Origin: Erwinia amylovora
GTDB taxonomy: Bacteria > Pseudomonadota > Gammaproteobacteria > Enterobacterales > Enterobacteriaceae
Direction: 5' to 3'
Length of the DNA: 64,000 nucleotides
Assembly (NCBI RefSeq): GCF_017161565.1
Contig: NZ_CP066796.1
Coordinates: forward strand, 3,596,001 to 3,660,000
Position numbers and translations under genes: made by a program. Positions within the stretch are counted from its first letter, which is position 1. Each line of letters starts with the position of its first letter. The notes beneath the pieces are model-generated. The model had not been told where the DNA came from, ran no database searches, and was given only the letters and a program-made list of their open reading frames with translations. This document shows, piece after piece, positions 37,544-47,632 of this stretch.

Positions 37544-37852
37544 CGACTCACATCAGTATCATTTGCGGAAAAAATCCTTTAGCCAGCAGGATCCGCCAGA
37601 ACATCCGGCATTATGGCGGAGAAAATATCAGGATTATCAGACAAAGCGAGCGCGATGCCGTAAATAGCAGACGTATTGCTGTCAGTAAAAAAAGGCGCTG
37701 CTGTAAGTTTTTTTTTACGCCTGGGATCATTCGTGCGCATAATTTGTCGATATGAGCTTTCCCTACGCTCGCCAGCTGGAAAAAACCGTCATGGCTGGTA
37801 AAGATAGCCGCAGAAACGCCAATCATGTTGCAAACGAATTAAGGAGTGTTTT
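37544..37852. other. emrD-fpr intergenic region
   Basis: A 309-bp divergent promoter region with no supported gene. It contains a long T-run (about nine T near 37,710) flanked by AGGCG and CGCCT, which could form a weak stem. A SoxS site is expected for fpr, but I could not place one. Confidence 0.4.
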
Positions 37853-38599
37853 ATGGCCGTATGGGTTAATGCCCGTGTGAAAAAAGTCACCGACTGGACC
37901 GACAGTCTGTTCAGCCTGACGGTGACGGCCCCCATCGATCCGTTTATTGCCGGGCAATATGCCAAGCTGGCGCTGGAAACTGATGGCGAACGCGTGGTGC
38001 GTGCTTACTCTTATGTTAATGCTCCGCGCAGCCCGGACCTCGAGTTCTATCTGGTTACCGTGCCGGAAGGCAAACTGAGCCCGAAACTGCATGCGCTGCA
38101 ACCCGGTGATGAAGTGATGATTACCGCAGACGCCCAGGGGTTCTTTATCCTTGATGAAATTCCGCCGTGCGAGACGCTGTGGATGCTGGCAACGGGCACG
38201 GCAATCGGACCATATTTGTCTATCTTGCAGGAAGGGAAAGGGCTGGCGCGTTTTAAAAATATCGTGCTGGTCCATGCGGCGCGCTACGCGCAGGATCTGA
38301 GCTACCTGCCGCTGATGCAGCAGCTACAACAGCGTTACTGCGGGCAGCTACAGGTTCATACCGTTGTCAGTCGTGAGGAGATTGCCGGTTCACTGACCGG
38401 CAGAGTCCCGGCGCTGATTGAAAACGGGCAGCTGGAAAGCGTCACCGGCCTGAAGATAGATGCCGAAAACAGCCATGTGATGCTGTGCGGCAACCCGCAG
38501 ATGGTGCGTGATACGCAACAGCTGCTGAAAGAGAGCCGCGGTATGCGTAAACACCTGAAACGCAAGCCTGGGCACATCACCAGCGAACACTACTGGTAA
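37853..38599 (+). CDS. fpr: Ferredoxin/flavodoxin NADP+ reductase Fpr
   Basis: FAD enzyme passing electrons from NADPH to flavodoxin or ferredoxin; part of the SoxRS response in enterics. It is 248 aa, as in E. coli. FAD-binding RAYSYVNAP is near residue 51, NADP-binding LATGTAIGPYLS near 114, the CGNPQMV loop near 210, and the C-terminal aromatic HYW is intact. It converges with yiiR with a 10-bp overlap. Confidence 0.96.
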   Translation: MAVWVNARVKKVTDWTDSLFSLTVTAPIDPFIAGQYAKLALETDGERVVRAYSYVNAPRSPDLEFYLVTVPEGKLSPKLHALQPGDEVMITADAQGFFILDEIPPCETLWMLATGTAIGPYLSILQEGKGLARFKNIVLVHAARYAQDLSYLPLMQQLQQRYCGQLQVHTVVSREEIAGSLTGRVPALIENGQLESVTGLKIDAENSHVMLCGNPQMVRDTQQLLKESRGMRKHLKRKPGHITSEHYW

Positions 38600-39033
38600 T
38601 CGGCCATTCTGCGGCGTAGGAAATTCACCGACTGCGCCGGTTTACCAAAGCGATTGTCGCTGGGCGTGCCGGCTAACCCGCCGATCTCCACCAGCATGCC
38701 GATCAGGATCAGGGTTGGAATGAAACGGCCCACCAGCCATTGCGCTTCGTTCGGCAGCAGCGCCCAGTTTCCCGCCATCAGCATCCAGGCCACGACCACC
38801 AGCAGCGCCCAATGGCCCCCCTTGTTGCGATCGTGCAAACGCTTCACCAGTACCGCACTGGTTGGCCACAGCAGGGCCACAACGCAGAATGCGGCGGTCT
38901 GGGTCTCCAGTAGGCCATTGCCCGCCAGCGTAAATAACAGTACCAGCATTAACAGCCAGCAACACTGCCAAATCCAGAAGTCACGCCGCCTCAGACGACC
39001 GCGATAAGAAAAACACCATTTTTGTAAGGTCAT
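38590..39033 (-). CDS. yiiR: DUF805 inner-membrane protein YiiR
   Basis: 147 aa (E. coli 146) with three or four membrane segments. The N-terminal FSYRGRLRRRDFWIW is the DUF805 signature, and VKRLHDRNKGG is the other conserved block. No biochemical role is known. The start is the ATG giving MTLQKW; the longer reading frame upstream overlaps divergent yiiQ and is not conserved. Confidence 0.92.
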   Translation of the reverse strand: MTLQKWCFSYRGRLRRRDFWIWQCCWLLMLVLLFTLAGNGLLETQTAAFCVVALLWPTSAVLVKRLHDRNKGGHWALLVVVAWMLMAGNWALLPNEAQWLVGRFIPTLILIGMLVEIGGLAGTPSDNRFGKPAQSVNFLRRRMADYQ

Positions 39034-39123
39034 TATTTTTATCTCAGGATTCGGGCGCCTTTGACTTGGACAGCCATTGTCCGTTTTAATCTTGGGCTGA
39101 AATGACGGATTAGGGCCGACGAA

Positions 39124-39717
39124 ATGAAGAAAGCGATTTGGGCAGGGATTGCACTGCTTGCCTCCATAACGACAACTGCCGCATGCGCCGCTGTCGATCC
39201 AGCAGGCCAGACGGATCCAATCTCGTCCGCGCCGTACCTGCAAGCAGGTGCGCCTGTCTTCGATATCACGATTGCTCAGTTTCGCGAAAAGTATAATGCG
39301 GCCAATGCCGCACTGCCTTTAGCTGAATATCGCGCTATTGACAGCCGGAATGATAAAAGCAATCTGACGCGTGCAGCCACTAAGATCAATGAAAATCTTT
39401 ACTCCTCTACCGCGCTGGAGCACGGCACGGGAAAAATCAAAACCTTGCAGATTACCTGGCTACCGATACCCGGCCCGGAGCAGAAAAGCTCACGCGATAA
39501 AGCCCTGGCCTATATGGCTGCTTTGATACGCTTCTTCGAACCGATGCTCAGTGTTGAAAAGAGCGTTCAGCGGGTAAACGCACTGTTGGCAAAGGGCAAG
39601 GGTTTACGTTTTTACCAGCAAACCGAGGGCGCACTGCGCTATATCGTTGCGGATAACGGCGAAAAAGGGCTGACCTTCGCGGTGGAGCCGGTGAAGCTGG
39701 CGCTGGCAACGCCTTAA
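39124..39717 (+). CDS. yiiQ: DUF1454 periplasmic protein YiiQ
   Basis: 197 aa with a clear signal peptide (KKAIWAGIALLASITTTAACA, cleavage near residue 23). The mature part matches the YiiQ family (ITIAQFREKYN ... ITWLPIPGPEQKSSRDKALAYMAALIRFFEP). The function is unknown. It is upstream of tpiA and divergent from yiiR, as in E. coli. Confidence 0.9.
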   Translation: MKKAIWAGIALLASITTTAACAAVDPAGQTDPISSAPYLQAGAPVFDITIAQFREKYNAANAALPLAEYRAIDSRNDKSNLTRAATKINENLYSSTALEHGTGKIKTLQITWLPIPGPEQKSSRDKALAYMAALIRFFEPMLSVEKSVQRVNALLAKGKGLRFYQQTEGALRYIVADNGEKGLTFAVEPVKLALATP

Positions 39718-39834
39718 GATGGCCGGCCCAAAGGATGACGAAAAGCAAAGCCTTTCCGATATTTACTCTTTATACTGTCCGGCAGACAATGCTGTCCGTG
39801 GCAGCTTTAACACTCTCTAAGCGTGGAGGATATA

Positions 39835-40602
39835 ATGCGATATCCATTAGTTATGGGTAACTGGAAACTGAACGGCAACAAGCACATGGTCAACGAACTG
39901 ATCGCCGGTCTGCGTACCGAGCTGAACGGCGTTGATGGTTGTGGCGTGGCGATTGCTCCACCTGTCATGTACCTGGATCAGGCGAAGCAGGCCATTTCCG
40001 GCAGCCCTGTCGCCTTGGGTGCGCAGAACGTGGACGTCAATCTGTCTGGCGCTTTCACCGGCGAAGTTTCTGCCGAGATGCTGAAAGACATCGGCGCACG
40101 GTACATCATTATTGGCCACTCCGAGCGCCGTACCTGGCACGCAGAAAGCGATGAAGCGATCGCCAGGAAATTTGCCGTGCTGAAAGCGGCGGGCCTGATC
40201 CCGGTGCTGTGCATTGGTGAAACCGAAGCGGAAAACGAAGCGGGTAAAACCGAAGAAGTATGCGCACGTCAGATCGATGCGGTCCTGAATTCACAGGGCG
40301 CTGATGCCTTTAACAACGTGGTTATTGCTTACGAACCCGTATGGGCAATCGGTACCGGCAAATCAGCTACCCCGGCTCAGGCTCAGGCGGTACACAAATT
40401 TATCCGCGACCATATTGCAAAGAAAGATGCGACAGTGGCCGCCCGGGTCATCATTCAGTACGGGGGTTCGGTGAACGATAAAAATGCGGCAGAGCTGTTC
40501 GCTCAGCCGGATATCGACGGTGCCCTGGTCGGCGGCGCATCCCTGAAGGCCGATGCTTTCGCAGCGATCGTCAAAGCCGCAGCGGCAGCGAAAAAAGCCT
40601 GA
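39835..40602 (+). CDS. tpiA: Triosephosphate isomerase TpiA
   Basis: Glycolytic interconversion of dihydroxyacetone phosphate and glyceraldehyde-3-phosphate. It is 255 aa. Substrate Lys is in GNWKLNG, the catalytic His in IIGHSERR, the catalytic Glu in [14 protein letters not shown], and the phosphate loop is [10 protein letters not shown]. The start MRYPLVMGN is preceded by TGGAGG; an ATG four codons earlier is not conserved. Confidence 0.98.
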   Translation: MRYPLVMGNWKLNGNKHMVNELIAGLRTELNGVDGCGVAIAPPVMYLDQAKQAISGSPVALGAQNVDVNLSGAFTGEVSAEMLKDIGARYIIIGHSERRTWHAESDEAIARKFAVLKAAGLIPVLCIGETEAENEAGKTEEVCARQIDAVLNSQGADAFNNVVIAYEPVWAIGTGKSATPAQAQAVHKFIRDHIAKKDATVAARVIIQYGGSVNDKNAAELFAQPDIDGALVGGASLKADAFAAIVKAAAAAKKA

Positions 40603-40611
40603 TGCGGTTAT

Positions 40612-40631
40612 CCTGCCCCATACGGGGCAGG
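40612..40631 (+). terminator. Hairpin after tpiA
   Basis: Perfect 8-bp stem CCTGCCCC / GGGGCAGG with a 4-nt loop, 10 bp after the tpiA stop. Only TTCC follows. Confidence 0.55.
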
Positions 40632-40892
40632 TTCCTGCCAAACCGTTTTATCCCCTCTTTCATCTGCCCTACGCTCACACCAAACCGTTCAAACAGGTCA
40701 TGCTGTTCATCATGCTGGCAAGCGCTAACGCTGCCGATCGTGCAAATATCAGTATAAATGTTACTTATTCTATGACCATTATCATTCTTACTTTTAATCT
40801 TTAAACAATTTTTTAATTTCCCCGTAACAATGGTATATTTCTGAAGCGTTTGCACAGCGATTAAACACCTTTAAACCAGGTGGTTTTTCACT

Positions 40893-40936
40893 GTCAGCAA
40901 CCCTGGAATAGCGTGGCAGTCAGACTGGTTGCTGAC
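40893..40936 (+). other. Long inverted repeat in the mqo leader
   Basis: GTCAGCAACC (40893-40902) is perfectly complementary to GGTTGCTGAC (40927-40936) across a 24-nt loop. It lies about 60 bp before mqo within a 396-bp gap. It could be an mRNA leader structure or an operator. No T-run follows. Confidence 0.5.
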
Positions 40937-40998
40937 ACCCCAGCGCTGTTACCCTGGCTAACTGGTTGATTTAATTCAACACACGGAGATGTCGTCTC

Positions 40999-42561
40999 AT
41001 GCGCAAAATGGCAGTAGACAAGCACGTCGATGTATTACTGATCGGGGGTGGCGTAATGAGCGCCACACTCGGTACTTACCTGCAAGAGCTGGAGCCGGAA
41101 TGGCGCATCAGCATGGTAGAACGTCTGGACGGCGTGGCAGAAGAGAGCTCGAACGGCTGGAATAATGCCGGAACTGGCCATTCAGCCCTGATGGAGCTGA
41201 ACTATACCCCGGAGAATGCCGACGGCTCTGTCAATATCAAAAAAGCGATAGAGATTAACGAAGCATTCCAGATTTCCCGTCGTTTCTGGGCGCACCAGGT
41301 GCAACGTAACGTGATGAGCAATCCACAAAGCTTTATCACCAGCGTGTCGCATATGAGCTTTGTCTGGGGTGACGCCAACGTCAAGTTCCTCAAGAAACGC
41401 TTCACCACCCTTCAGCAAAGCACGCTGTTCCGTGGTATGGAGTTCTCAGAAGATCCGCAGCAGATCAGAGAGTGGGTACCACTGGTGATGGAAGGCCGCG
41501 ATCATACGCAGAAAGTGGCAGCAACCCGAATTCCGACCGGAACTGACGTTAACTTCGGTGAAATCACGCGTCAGCTGGTGGCTTCGCTACAGAAGAGCGA
41601 AAAGTTTGAGCGTCAAACCAACCGTGAAGTACGTGCCATAAAACGTCATTCCGATGGCAGCTGGTGCGTTACCGTATCCGACCTGAAAAACAACGATGAA
41701 AAAACAGTCATCAGGGCGAAATACGTCTTTATCGGGGCCGGTGGGGCCGCCCTGACGCTGCTGCAAGAATCCGGTATTCCGGAAGCCAAAAACTACGCCG
41801 GATTCCCGGTCGGCGGCGAGTTCCTCGTCACCGACAACCCGGAGCTGGTCAGGCGCCATCAAGCCAAGGTGTATGGTAAAGCCTCCGTTGGCGCGCCGCC
41901 CATGTCGGTCCCTCATCTGGATTCCAGAGTGCTGGACGGCAAGCAGGTGCTGCTGTTTGGGCCCTTTGCTACCTTCTCCACCAAGTTCCTGAAACAGGGT
42001 TCCCTGTGGGATATGTTCAGCTCCATCACCCCATCAAACCTGGCACCAATGCTGCGTGTCGGCCTTGATAATTTTAATCTGGTGAAGTATCTGGTCGGCC
42101 AGGTGATGCTGGGTGAAGATGACCGCATTAATGCATTACGCGAGTATTTCCCGCAGGCGCAGAAGCACGACTGGCGCAGGGTGAAGGCCGGTCAACGCGT
42201 GCAGATCATCCAGAAGGATGCTAACAGGGGCGGCGTGCTGAAGCTGGGTACCGAAGTGGTCACTTCACAGGACGGCACGATATCGGCGCTGCTCGGCGCA
42301 TCTCCCGGCGCTTCTACCGCAGCACCCATCATGCTGGAACTGATGAGCAAAGTGTTCAAACAGCAGATGGCCACGCCGCAATGGCAGAGCAAGCTGAAGG
42401 CGATTATTCCGTTCTATGGACAGAAGCTGAACGGTAACGTTGCAGCTACCGAGAAAGAACTGGCTGAAACCAGTCGCATTCTGCAGCTGGATTATACGCC
42501 GATGGATCCGGCAGCCAACGATGAGCCGACCATCGCGAGCCGTTCTGTCATCGGAAAATAG
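40999..42561 (+). CDS. mqo: Malate:quinone oxidoreductase Mqo
   Basis: Membrane-associated FAD enzyme oxidising malate to oxaloacetate with direct electron transfer to quinone. It is 520 aa, an Mqo-family length. The FAD motif [15 protein letters not shown] is at residues 12-26, with [42 protein letters not shown] and [11 protein letters not shown] as family blocks. It replaces the cdh-proximal position found in E. coli. With menA missing in this region, ubiquinone is the likely acceptor (inference). The first Met could be MRKM or the second Met. Confidence 0.95.
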   Translation: MRKMAVDKHVDVLLIGGGVMSATLGTYLQELEPEWRISMVERLDGVAEESSNGWNNAGTGHSALMELNYTPENADGSVNIKKAIEINEAFQISRRFWAHQVQRNVMSNPQSFITSVSHMSFVWGDANVKFLKKRFTTLQQSTLFRGMEFSEDPQQIREWVPLVMEGRDHTQKVAATRIPTGTDVNFGEITRQLVASLQKSEKFERQTNREVRAIKRHSDGSWCVTVSDLKNNDEKTVIRAKYVFIGAGGAALTLLQESGIPEAKNYAGFPVGGEFLVTDNPELVRRHQAKVYGKASVGAPPMSVPHLDSRVLDGKQVLLFGPFATFSTKFLKQGSLWDMFSSITPSNLAPMLRVGLDNFNLVKYLVGQVMLGEDDRINALREYFPQAQKHDWRRVKAGQRVQIIQKDANRGGVLKLGTEVVTSQDGTISALLGASPGASTAAPIMLELMSKVFKQQMATPQWQSKLKAIIPFYGQKLNGNVAATEKELAETSRILQLDYTPMDPAANDEPTIASRSVIGK

Positions 42562-42568
42562 CTGCGGC

Positions 42569-42596
42569 AAAGGCGACCGCGCAGCGGATCGCCTTT
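42569..42596 (+). terminator. Terminator-like stem after mqo
   Basis: Stem AAAGGCGA / TCGCCTTT (8 bp, 12-nt loop) directly after the mqo stop. The 3' arm ends in TTT followed by A. Confidence 0.55.
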
Positions 42597-42652
42597 ACCT
42601 TCCACCCGCATTAAGCCACTGCCGCTTTCAGCAACGACAGCGTTGGCATCGG

Positions 42653-42942
42653 TCATGACAGCGCCATCAGGCAGTGATACAGCCGCAGCTTCCTTGCCTC
42701 CTGTAAATGTCTGCCCTGCCGATCGCCGAACAAGGGCCAAAGCAACAAGTACGGCAGGTTCAGCAGCATAAAGCTCACCGTCAGTATCTTGCTGTTAACC
42801 GCATGCATCAGCGCGACGTTAACCGCCATCAGCCATGCCCGGCGCAGTCCAGAGTTAACGCCGGACGTGGCCAGCTTCAGATTGATTGGTCCCGGGTCAT
42901 CGACCTCACGGTAATATAACGGATAAAAGAGAGATCAAGCAT
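42653..42942 (-). pseudogene. Internally deleted LysE/RhtB-family exporter gene
   Basis: On the minus strand MLDLSFIRYITVRSMT is followed, after a one-base frame slip, by PGPINLKLATSGVNSG, resembling the N-terminal LTPGP block of LysE/RhtB amino-acid exporters. It runs straight into AWLMAVNVAL ... NLPYLLLWPLFGD ... ARKLRLYHCLMALS, which resembles the family's C-terminal block (NPKAWMMAL ... NLPC..LWALFG ... RRLRLFNxxMALL). The middle of the roughly 205-aa protein is missing, leaving about 95 codons. This is a broken remnant rather than a working small protein. Confidence 0.68.
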
Positions 42943-43170
42943 GAGGGTGTGCTGTAACTCCAGGCTACGGCTCTCCTGCTGCTATCCGTTCGATCAACGC
43001 TATATCTGAGCGCTGACAGGCACCGGCGCACTGGCCTGAGAGATGAGCGGCATCGCCGCCGGCGAAAATTAATGTTTAAGCATAATGCCATCCCTTTTTT
43101 AGCCATTATGTTCTATTAATACTGATGCATACTGACAACCGCCCCCTCATTAACCCTGACAGGTACCGCT

Positions 43171-44022
43171 ATGACGCCACTACGCCCTTTTAAGCAGGTC
43201 GATGTTTTTACCTCCACCCCCTGCAGCGGTAACCCGCTGGCGGTTATTATGGATGCCAGCAATCTGAGCGATGCGCAGATGCAATCGATCGCCCGCTGGA
43301 CCAATCTTTCGGAAACCACTTTCGTGCTGCCGCCAACCGATGAAGCTGCTGACTACCGGGTGCGTATTTTCACTAAGGATATGGAGCTGCCCTTCGCCGG
43401 TCATCCGACGCTCGGCACGGCCCACGCGCTGCTGGAAGCCGGTCATCCGCTCAAACAGCCCGGTCAGATGGTGCAGGAATGTCCGCTGGGCCTGGTAAAA
43501 GTCAAAATCAGCGCGGGCGGTGCGTTGGCTTTTGCCGCACCTGAAGCCATTCTCACCCCGTTCAGCGATGCGCCCATCACCAGCGCGCTGAACAGCGAAC
43601 TGCTGGAGGAACAGCTACCGGTGATGATTGCGGATATGGGTATTCGCTGGCTGCTGGTGCCGATGACCTCTGCTGCGGCCGTTTTAGCGACGAAGCCAGA
43701 TGCGGTGGAGTTTTCCCGCCTGGTGCAAAAAGCACGGGTGAATGGGGTAATGATATTTGCTCCGCTGCAAGGGGAAAATGAGCAGTACGAAGTGCGGGCG
43801 CTGATGGCTGAACAGGGCGCGCTGGCCGAAGACCCGGTGACCGGCAGCGCCAACGCCTGCCTGGCGCGTTATTTCCAGGCGCGCGGGGTGGAACTGGATT
43901 ATCACGTCCGCCAGGGAACGGCGATACAGCGCGCGGGTCGGCTTAGCGTTAATTATGCCTGTGACGGTATCTGGATAGGCGGGCAAACCGTCACGGTGAT
44001 TGACGGTAGCGTTCAGGTATAG
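43171..44022 (+). CDS. PhzF-family epimerase/isomerase
   Basis: 283-aa protein of the PhzF/DapF-like fold. The acid catalyst is Glu48 in NLSETTF. The family blocks DVFTSTPCSGNPLAV (residues 11-25), FAGHPTLGTAHAL and EDPVTGSANACLARY are present. PhzF itself isomerises a phenazine precursor, but most family members have no known substrate, and no phenazine genes are nearby. It stands alone between the LysE relic and a tandem repeat. Confidence 0.9.
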   Translation: MTPLRPFKQVDVFTSTPCSGNPLAVIMDASNLSDAQMQSIARWTNLSETTFVLPPTDEAADYRVRIFTKDMELPFAGHPTLGTAHALLEAGHPLKQPGQMVQECPLGLVKVKISAGGALAFAAPEAILTPFSDAPITSALNSELLEEQLPVMIADMGIRWLLVPMTSAAAVLATKPDAVEFSRLVQKARVNGVMIFAPLQGENEQYEVRALMAEQGALAEDPVTGSANACLARYFQARGVELDYHVRQGTAIQRAGRLSVNYACDGIWIGGQTVTVIDGSVQV

Positions 44023-44038
44023 ATATCGGGGCCGGGGT

Positions 44039-44110
44039 GCAGTCTGGTCCGCCGCTTATTGCACGTTCGGGCAGGCAGTCTGGTCCGCCGCTTATTGCAC
44101 GTTCGGGCAG
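44039..44110. repeat. Perfect 36-bp tandem duplication
   Basis: The 36-bp unit at 44039-44074, which starts GCAGTCTGGTCC and ends GTTCGGGCAG, is repeated without change at 44075-44110. The first copy begins 16 bp after the phzF stop. It is a two-copy minisatellite that could vary by slippage. Confidence 0.92.
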
Positions 44111-44482
44111 ATTGAATGCCTGATCTTCGCAGCAATGTCACGGGCTGATGAAAATGTGCGATCCACACCTCCTCCATCAGCCGTGCCAGTGATGCCTGGA
44201 AACATGGCAACTGGCGGTGATGCAAGCGTAGTGGATTGCTCATTCCGGATACGGCAACAAGCGGGTAAGGTAGCAAGAGAAAATCAAGATAATCCCTCAT
44301 AAATATCCTGGTTATTTATCGTTTTGCAAGTATGACCATTAATGAAGCCAGGTTTTGTTCATCCTCCACAGAGACTATCGAGGCTCATTAACTGGTTAGC
44401 CATGCTATGAAACCTTACGTTGACTGGCCAGCAGGCTATAATTGGCAGCAGACAGTTTAGCAAAAGGATAAAAGAAGGATTC
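44111..44482. other. phzF-yhjD intergenic stretch
   Basis: 372 bp. A minus-strand open frame covers much of it and the tandem repeat (44013-44300), but its protein is not recognisable and contains the repeat-derived ARTCNKRRTRL twice. I do not accept it as a gene. The last 60 bp hold the yhjD leader. Confidence 0.4.
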
Positions 44483-45505
44483 ATGACGGATAATCAACAA
44501 TGCGACATCGAAAACTCACCGCAGTCTGCGGATCACCCGCTGATTGCGATAAAAACCGGTAATCATACTATCGACAAATCCATCACCCGCGTCTCACGGC
44601 TGGTTAGCTGGTTCCAGGCTATTCCGGCGGTGGCGCACTTTTTGCGGGCAGGAGAGCGATTTAACGACCGCCTCGGCAGCCAGTTTGGCGCTGCCATCAC
44701 CTATTTTTCATTTTTGTCACTCATCCCCATCCTGATGGTTTCGTTTGCCGCCGTCGGTTTCGTACTCGCATCGAATCAGGATCTGCTGACCGAGCTGATC
44801 GGCAAGATCGTCAGTAACATTAGCGATCCGTCGCTGGCCTCTACGCTGAAAAATACGGTAAATACCGCCATTCAGCAACGCACCACCGTCGGCCTGACGG
44901 GACTGCTGGTCGCTCTTTATTCCGGAATTAGCTGGATGGGGAACCTGCGCGAGGCCATCCGCGCCCAGTCACGTGATGTCTGGGAGCGGGCGCCGCAGGA
45001 CCAGGAAAAAATCTGGTTTAAATATTCGCGCGACTTTATTTCGCTAATCGGTTTGGTACTGGCATTAATTATCACCCTGTCACTTACCTCAATCGCCGGG
45101 GCGGCACAGGCAAGTATCGTGCGGGCACTGGGGCTTGAAAATATTGAATGGTTACGCCCGGTGATGACGCTGATCGCTTTATCGATCTCGATTTTTGCTA
45201 ACTATTTACTGTTTTTGTGGATTTTCTGGATACTACCGCGCCATAAACCGCGCAAACGGGCGCTGTTTCGCGGTACCCTGCTGGCAGCAATAGGTTTTGA
45301 AGCGATCAAATTCATCATGACCCTGACACTGCCTGAACTGGCTTCGTCGCCTTCCGGGGCCGCTTTCGGTTCAGTGCTGGGACTGATGGCATTTTTCTAC
45401 TTCTTTGCACGGCTGATCCTTTTCTGTGCCGCCTGGATCGCCACGGCGCAATACCCAAACGACCCGGAAGACGCTGAAGACGCTGAAAACGCTGAGAAAG
45501 GCTGA
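44483..45505 (+). CDS. yhjD: Inner-membrane protein YhjD (YihY/RNase BN-like family)
   Basis: 340 aa (E. coli 337). A cytoplasmic N-terminus is followed by about six membrane segments, and the tail is acidic with DAEDAENAE repeats. Diagnostic block: ERFNDRLGSQFGAAITYFSFLSLIPILMVSFA. The family was once misnamed RNase BN; in E. coli YhjD is linked to lipid/LPS transport, because a mutant form suppresses Kdo-deficient lethality. The start follows AAGGA at 44,475; an ATG 63 bp upstream is not conserved. Confidence 0.93.
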   Translation: MTDNQQCDIENSPQSADHPLIAIKTGNHTIDKSITRVSRLVSWFQAIPAVAHFLRAGERFNDRLGSQFGAAITYFSFLSLIPILMVSFAAVGFVLASNQDLLTELIGKIVSNISDPSLASTLKNTVNTAIQQRTTVGLTGLLVALYSGISWMGNLREAIRAQSRDVWERAPQDQEKIWFKYSRDFISLIGLVLALIITLSLTSIAGAAQASIVRALGLENIEWLRPVMTLIALSISIFANYLLFLWIFWILPRHKPRKRALFRGTLLAAIGFEAIKFIMTLTLPELASSPSGAAFGSVLGLMAFFYFFARLILFCAAWIATAQYPNDPEDAEDAENAEKG

Positions 45506-45589
45506 ACTCCCTGCGGGTCGATCCCCCTGACAGGTCGGCCCCGGAGTGGTTCTCGTCGCCCACGCTCCCGAATCCCACTGGTTAATGCT

Positions 45590-46345
45590 TTATTGCAACA
45601 ATGCACAGCTGTGATCCTGCAGCTCCTCGGCAGAAGCCCGGTTTAACAGCAGCAGATGACGTTTCACGACCATCAATACCCGTTTATCATCCCCTAATGC
45701 CGCGACAGCGATGCTGTAACTGCCCATGTCGTCGCGTGCGCCGGGCAGTTCATTCGCCAGACGGATAAACGGGCTGGTGCGTTTAAATTCGTCGTGCGTC
45801 ACTACCCGCAGCAGATATTCACGTTCTCCGAGCTGATAGGTTTGCCATGTGGCATCCAGCTGCGGGCCCAGCTCATCCAGCCGCTGACGAATATCCGGGC
45901 GTAAACAGGAGATATGGACATGAAGCTGATTTTGTGTGCGCCCCCAGCGTGAATTGACGGCCAGTGCATAGATGCGATCGTCGATACGCTCTCCGCGCCG
46001 TTCCTCCATAAAGTGGCGTGTCCGCCATGCTTCAGAGAGGAAATTAGGCGTTGCAGGATTCAGTAGTTTTTGACTCTCAATTCCGGTAATTTTGGCAACC
46101 GGGATCAGCAAAAATTGTAGCTGGCCATTTCGATCTTTCATCACCACGTATCCATCAGCAATATTGACCTGACGGCATGGGGCCGGGTTGCTTTTCAGCA
46201 GCTGGCCTGGAATGCATTGCTGACTGATTACCTGCCAAAGATGATTTGATTTATTGCTAAGATTCAGTGCGATATAGACACAAAATACTGTCATCAGTCC
46301 CAAGAAAACTATCAGAACGGTAATGACCCGTTTTCGCTCCTGCAT
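45590..46345 (-). CDS. cdh: CDP-diacylglycerol pyrophosphatase Cdh
   Basis: Membrane-anchored hydrolase releasing CMP and phosphatidate from CDP-diacylglycerol. It is 251 aa, as in E. coli. One N-terminal membrane anchor is at about residues 7-28. The HIT-like motif NQLHVHISC is near residue 139, and the C-terminal LLLLNRASAEELQDHSC block is conserved. It lies between yhjD and sbp. Confidence 0.94.
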   Translation of the reverse strand: MQERKRVITVLIVFLGLMTVFCVYIALNLSNKSNHLWQVISQQCIPGQLLKSNPAPCRQVNIADGYVVMKDRNGQLQFLLIPVAKITGIESQKLLNPATPNFLSEAWRTRHFMEERRGERIDDRIYALAVNSRWGRTQNQLHVHISCLRPDIRQRLDELGPQLDATWQTYQLGEREYLLRVVTHDEFKRTSPFIRLANELPGARDDMGSYSIAVAALGDDKRVLMVVKRHLLLLNRASAEELQDHSCALLQ

Positions 46346-46479
46346 TATTTCAAACCTCTACCCGAAAATTGCTCACAATGTAATCTAAGCAGGGCAGAAA
46401 ATCATGGAGAATCACTCATTTTTAGCGCATTTATTGGAAATAAACTAACCGCGACATCCACTTAAATCAAATACGGTCC

Positions 46480-46507
46480 AAAAAAAGAGCCAACAGTTGT
46501 CAGCTCT
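46480..46507 (-). terminator. Rho-independent terminator of sbp
   Basis: On the minus strand: AGAGC-TGA-CAAC-T-GTTG-GCTCT, a stem with a small internal bulge, followed by seven T. It is 24 bp beyond the sbp stop. Confidence 0.88.
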
Positions 46508-46530
46508 CTTTGGCGGCATTAAGCAATGAA

Positions 46531-47520
46531 TTAGCGCTTCATCACCTGGTCGTACGTGCCGCCTTCTGCAAAGTGAATTTTCTGTGCCTGGGTCCAGCCA
46601 CCGAACTTGCCATCAATGGTAAACAGCTTTACCGGCTGGAAGATGCCGGCATACTTTTTAGCCACGGCGGCATCACGCGGGCGATAGAAATTTTGTGCGG
46701 CAATGTCCTGCCCTTCGGTCGAATAGAGGTACTTCAGATAATCATCGGCCACTTTACGCGTGCCGCGATCGTCGACCACTTTATCGACCACGGAAACGGT
46801 CGGCTCAGCGAGGATCGACTCGCTTGGGGTAACGATATCGAACTGGTCTTTACCCAGCTTATTGACCGCCAGACAAGCCTCATTTTCCCATGCGATCAGC
46901 ACATCACCAATGCCGCGTTCAACAAAGGTGTTGGTTGCACCGCGCGCGCCGGAGTCCTGTACTTCAACATTTTTAAACAGCGCCTTAACGTACTCCTGCG
47001 CTTTTGCCTGATTGCCGTGATTCTGATCCAGCGCCCATCCCCAGGCAGCCAGATAGTTCCAGCGCGCTCCGCCGGACGTTTTGGGATTTGGGGTAATCAC
47101 CGAAACGCCTGGCTTAATCAAATCCTGCCAGTCTCGAATCTGTTTCGGATTGCCTTTGCGTACCAGGAACACAATCGTGGAAGTGTAAGGTGCGGAGTTA
47201 TCCGGCAGGCGTTTGATCCAGTTTTTATCAATACGGCCACGTTCGGCAATCGCGTCCACGTCAGACGCCAGCGCCAGCGTTACCACATCGGCCTTGATAC
47301 CATTAATTACCGAGGTTGCCTGCTTGCCGGATCCTCCGTGCGACTGACGAATGATGACGTTATCGCCGGTAGTCTGCTTATAGTGCGTGCTGAAGGCTCT
47401 GTTGTACTGTTCATACAGCTCACGGGTCGGATCATATGACACGTTTAATAACTGGATGTCCTTCGCCAGTACGCTGGTTGAGGCCAGTACCAGGGTAACT
47501 CCCACGCTCCACTTATTCAT
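46531..47520 (-). CDS. sbp: Periplasmic sulfate-binding protein Sbp
   Basis: Binding component of the sulfate/thiosulfate ABC importer (CysUWA partners are not in this window). It is 329 aa, the E. coli length. The signal peptide [19 protein letters not shown] is cleaved near residue 19. The mature N-terminus [17 protein letters not shown] and the sulfate-binding [12 protein letters not shown] are conserved. The start at 47520 is preferred over an ATG 14 codons upstream that lacks signal features. Confidence 0.97.
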   Translation of the reverse strand: MNKWSVGVTLVLASTSVLAKDIQLLNVSYDPTRELYEQYNRAFSTHYKQTTGDNVIIRQSHGGSGKQATSVINGIKADVVTLALASDVDAIAERGRIDKNWIKRLPDNSAPYTSTIVFLVRKGNPKQIRDWQDLIKPGVSVITPNPKTSGGARWNYLAAWGWALDQNHGNQAKAQEYVKALFKNVEVQDSGARGATNTFVERGIGDVLIAWENEACLAVNKLGKDQFDIVTPSESILAEPTVSVVDKVVDDRGTRKVADDYLKYLYSTEGQDIAAQNFYRPRDAAVAKKYAGIFQPVKLFTIDGKFGGWTQAQKIHFAEGGTYDQVMKR

Positions 47521-47632
47521 TGCACGCACTCCCAAAGGTTTATCTGTTATGGAGCGTGACACAGAGTGTTGTACGTATTAAAGAATTAAAAATTAGTTAT
47601 AATAACTATATGGAATAAACACTGGCATAATA

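Noticed and set aside
44013..44300. 95-codon minus-strand frame over the 36-bp tandem repeat
   Set aside because: Its C-terminus is made by the repeat, and no domain is visible. The region looks non-coding.
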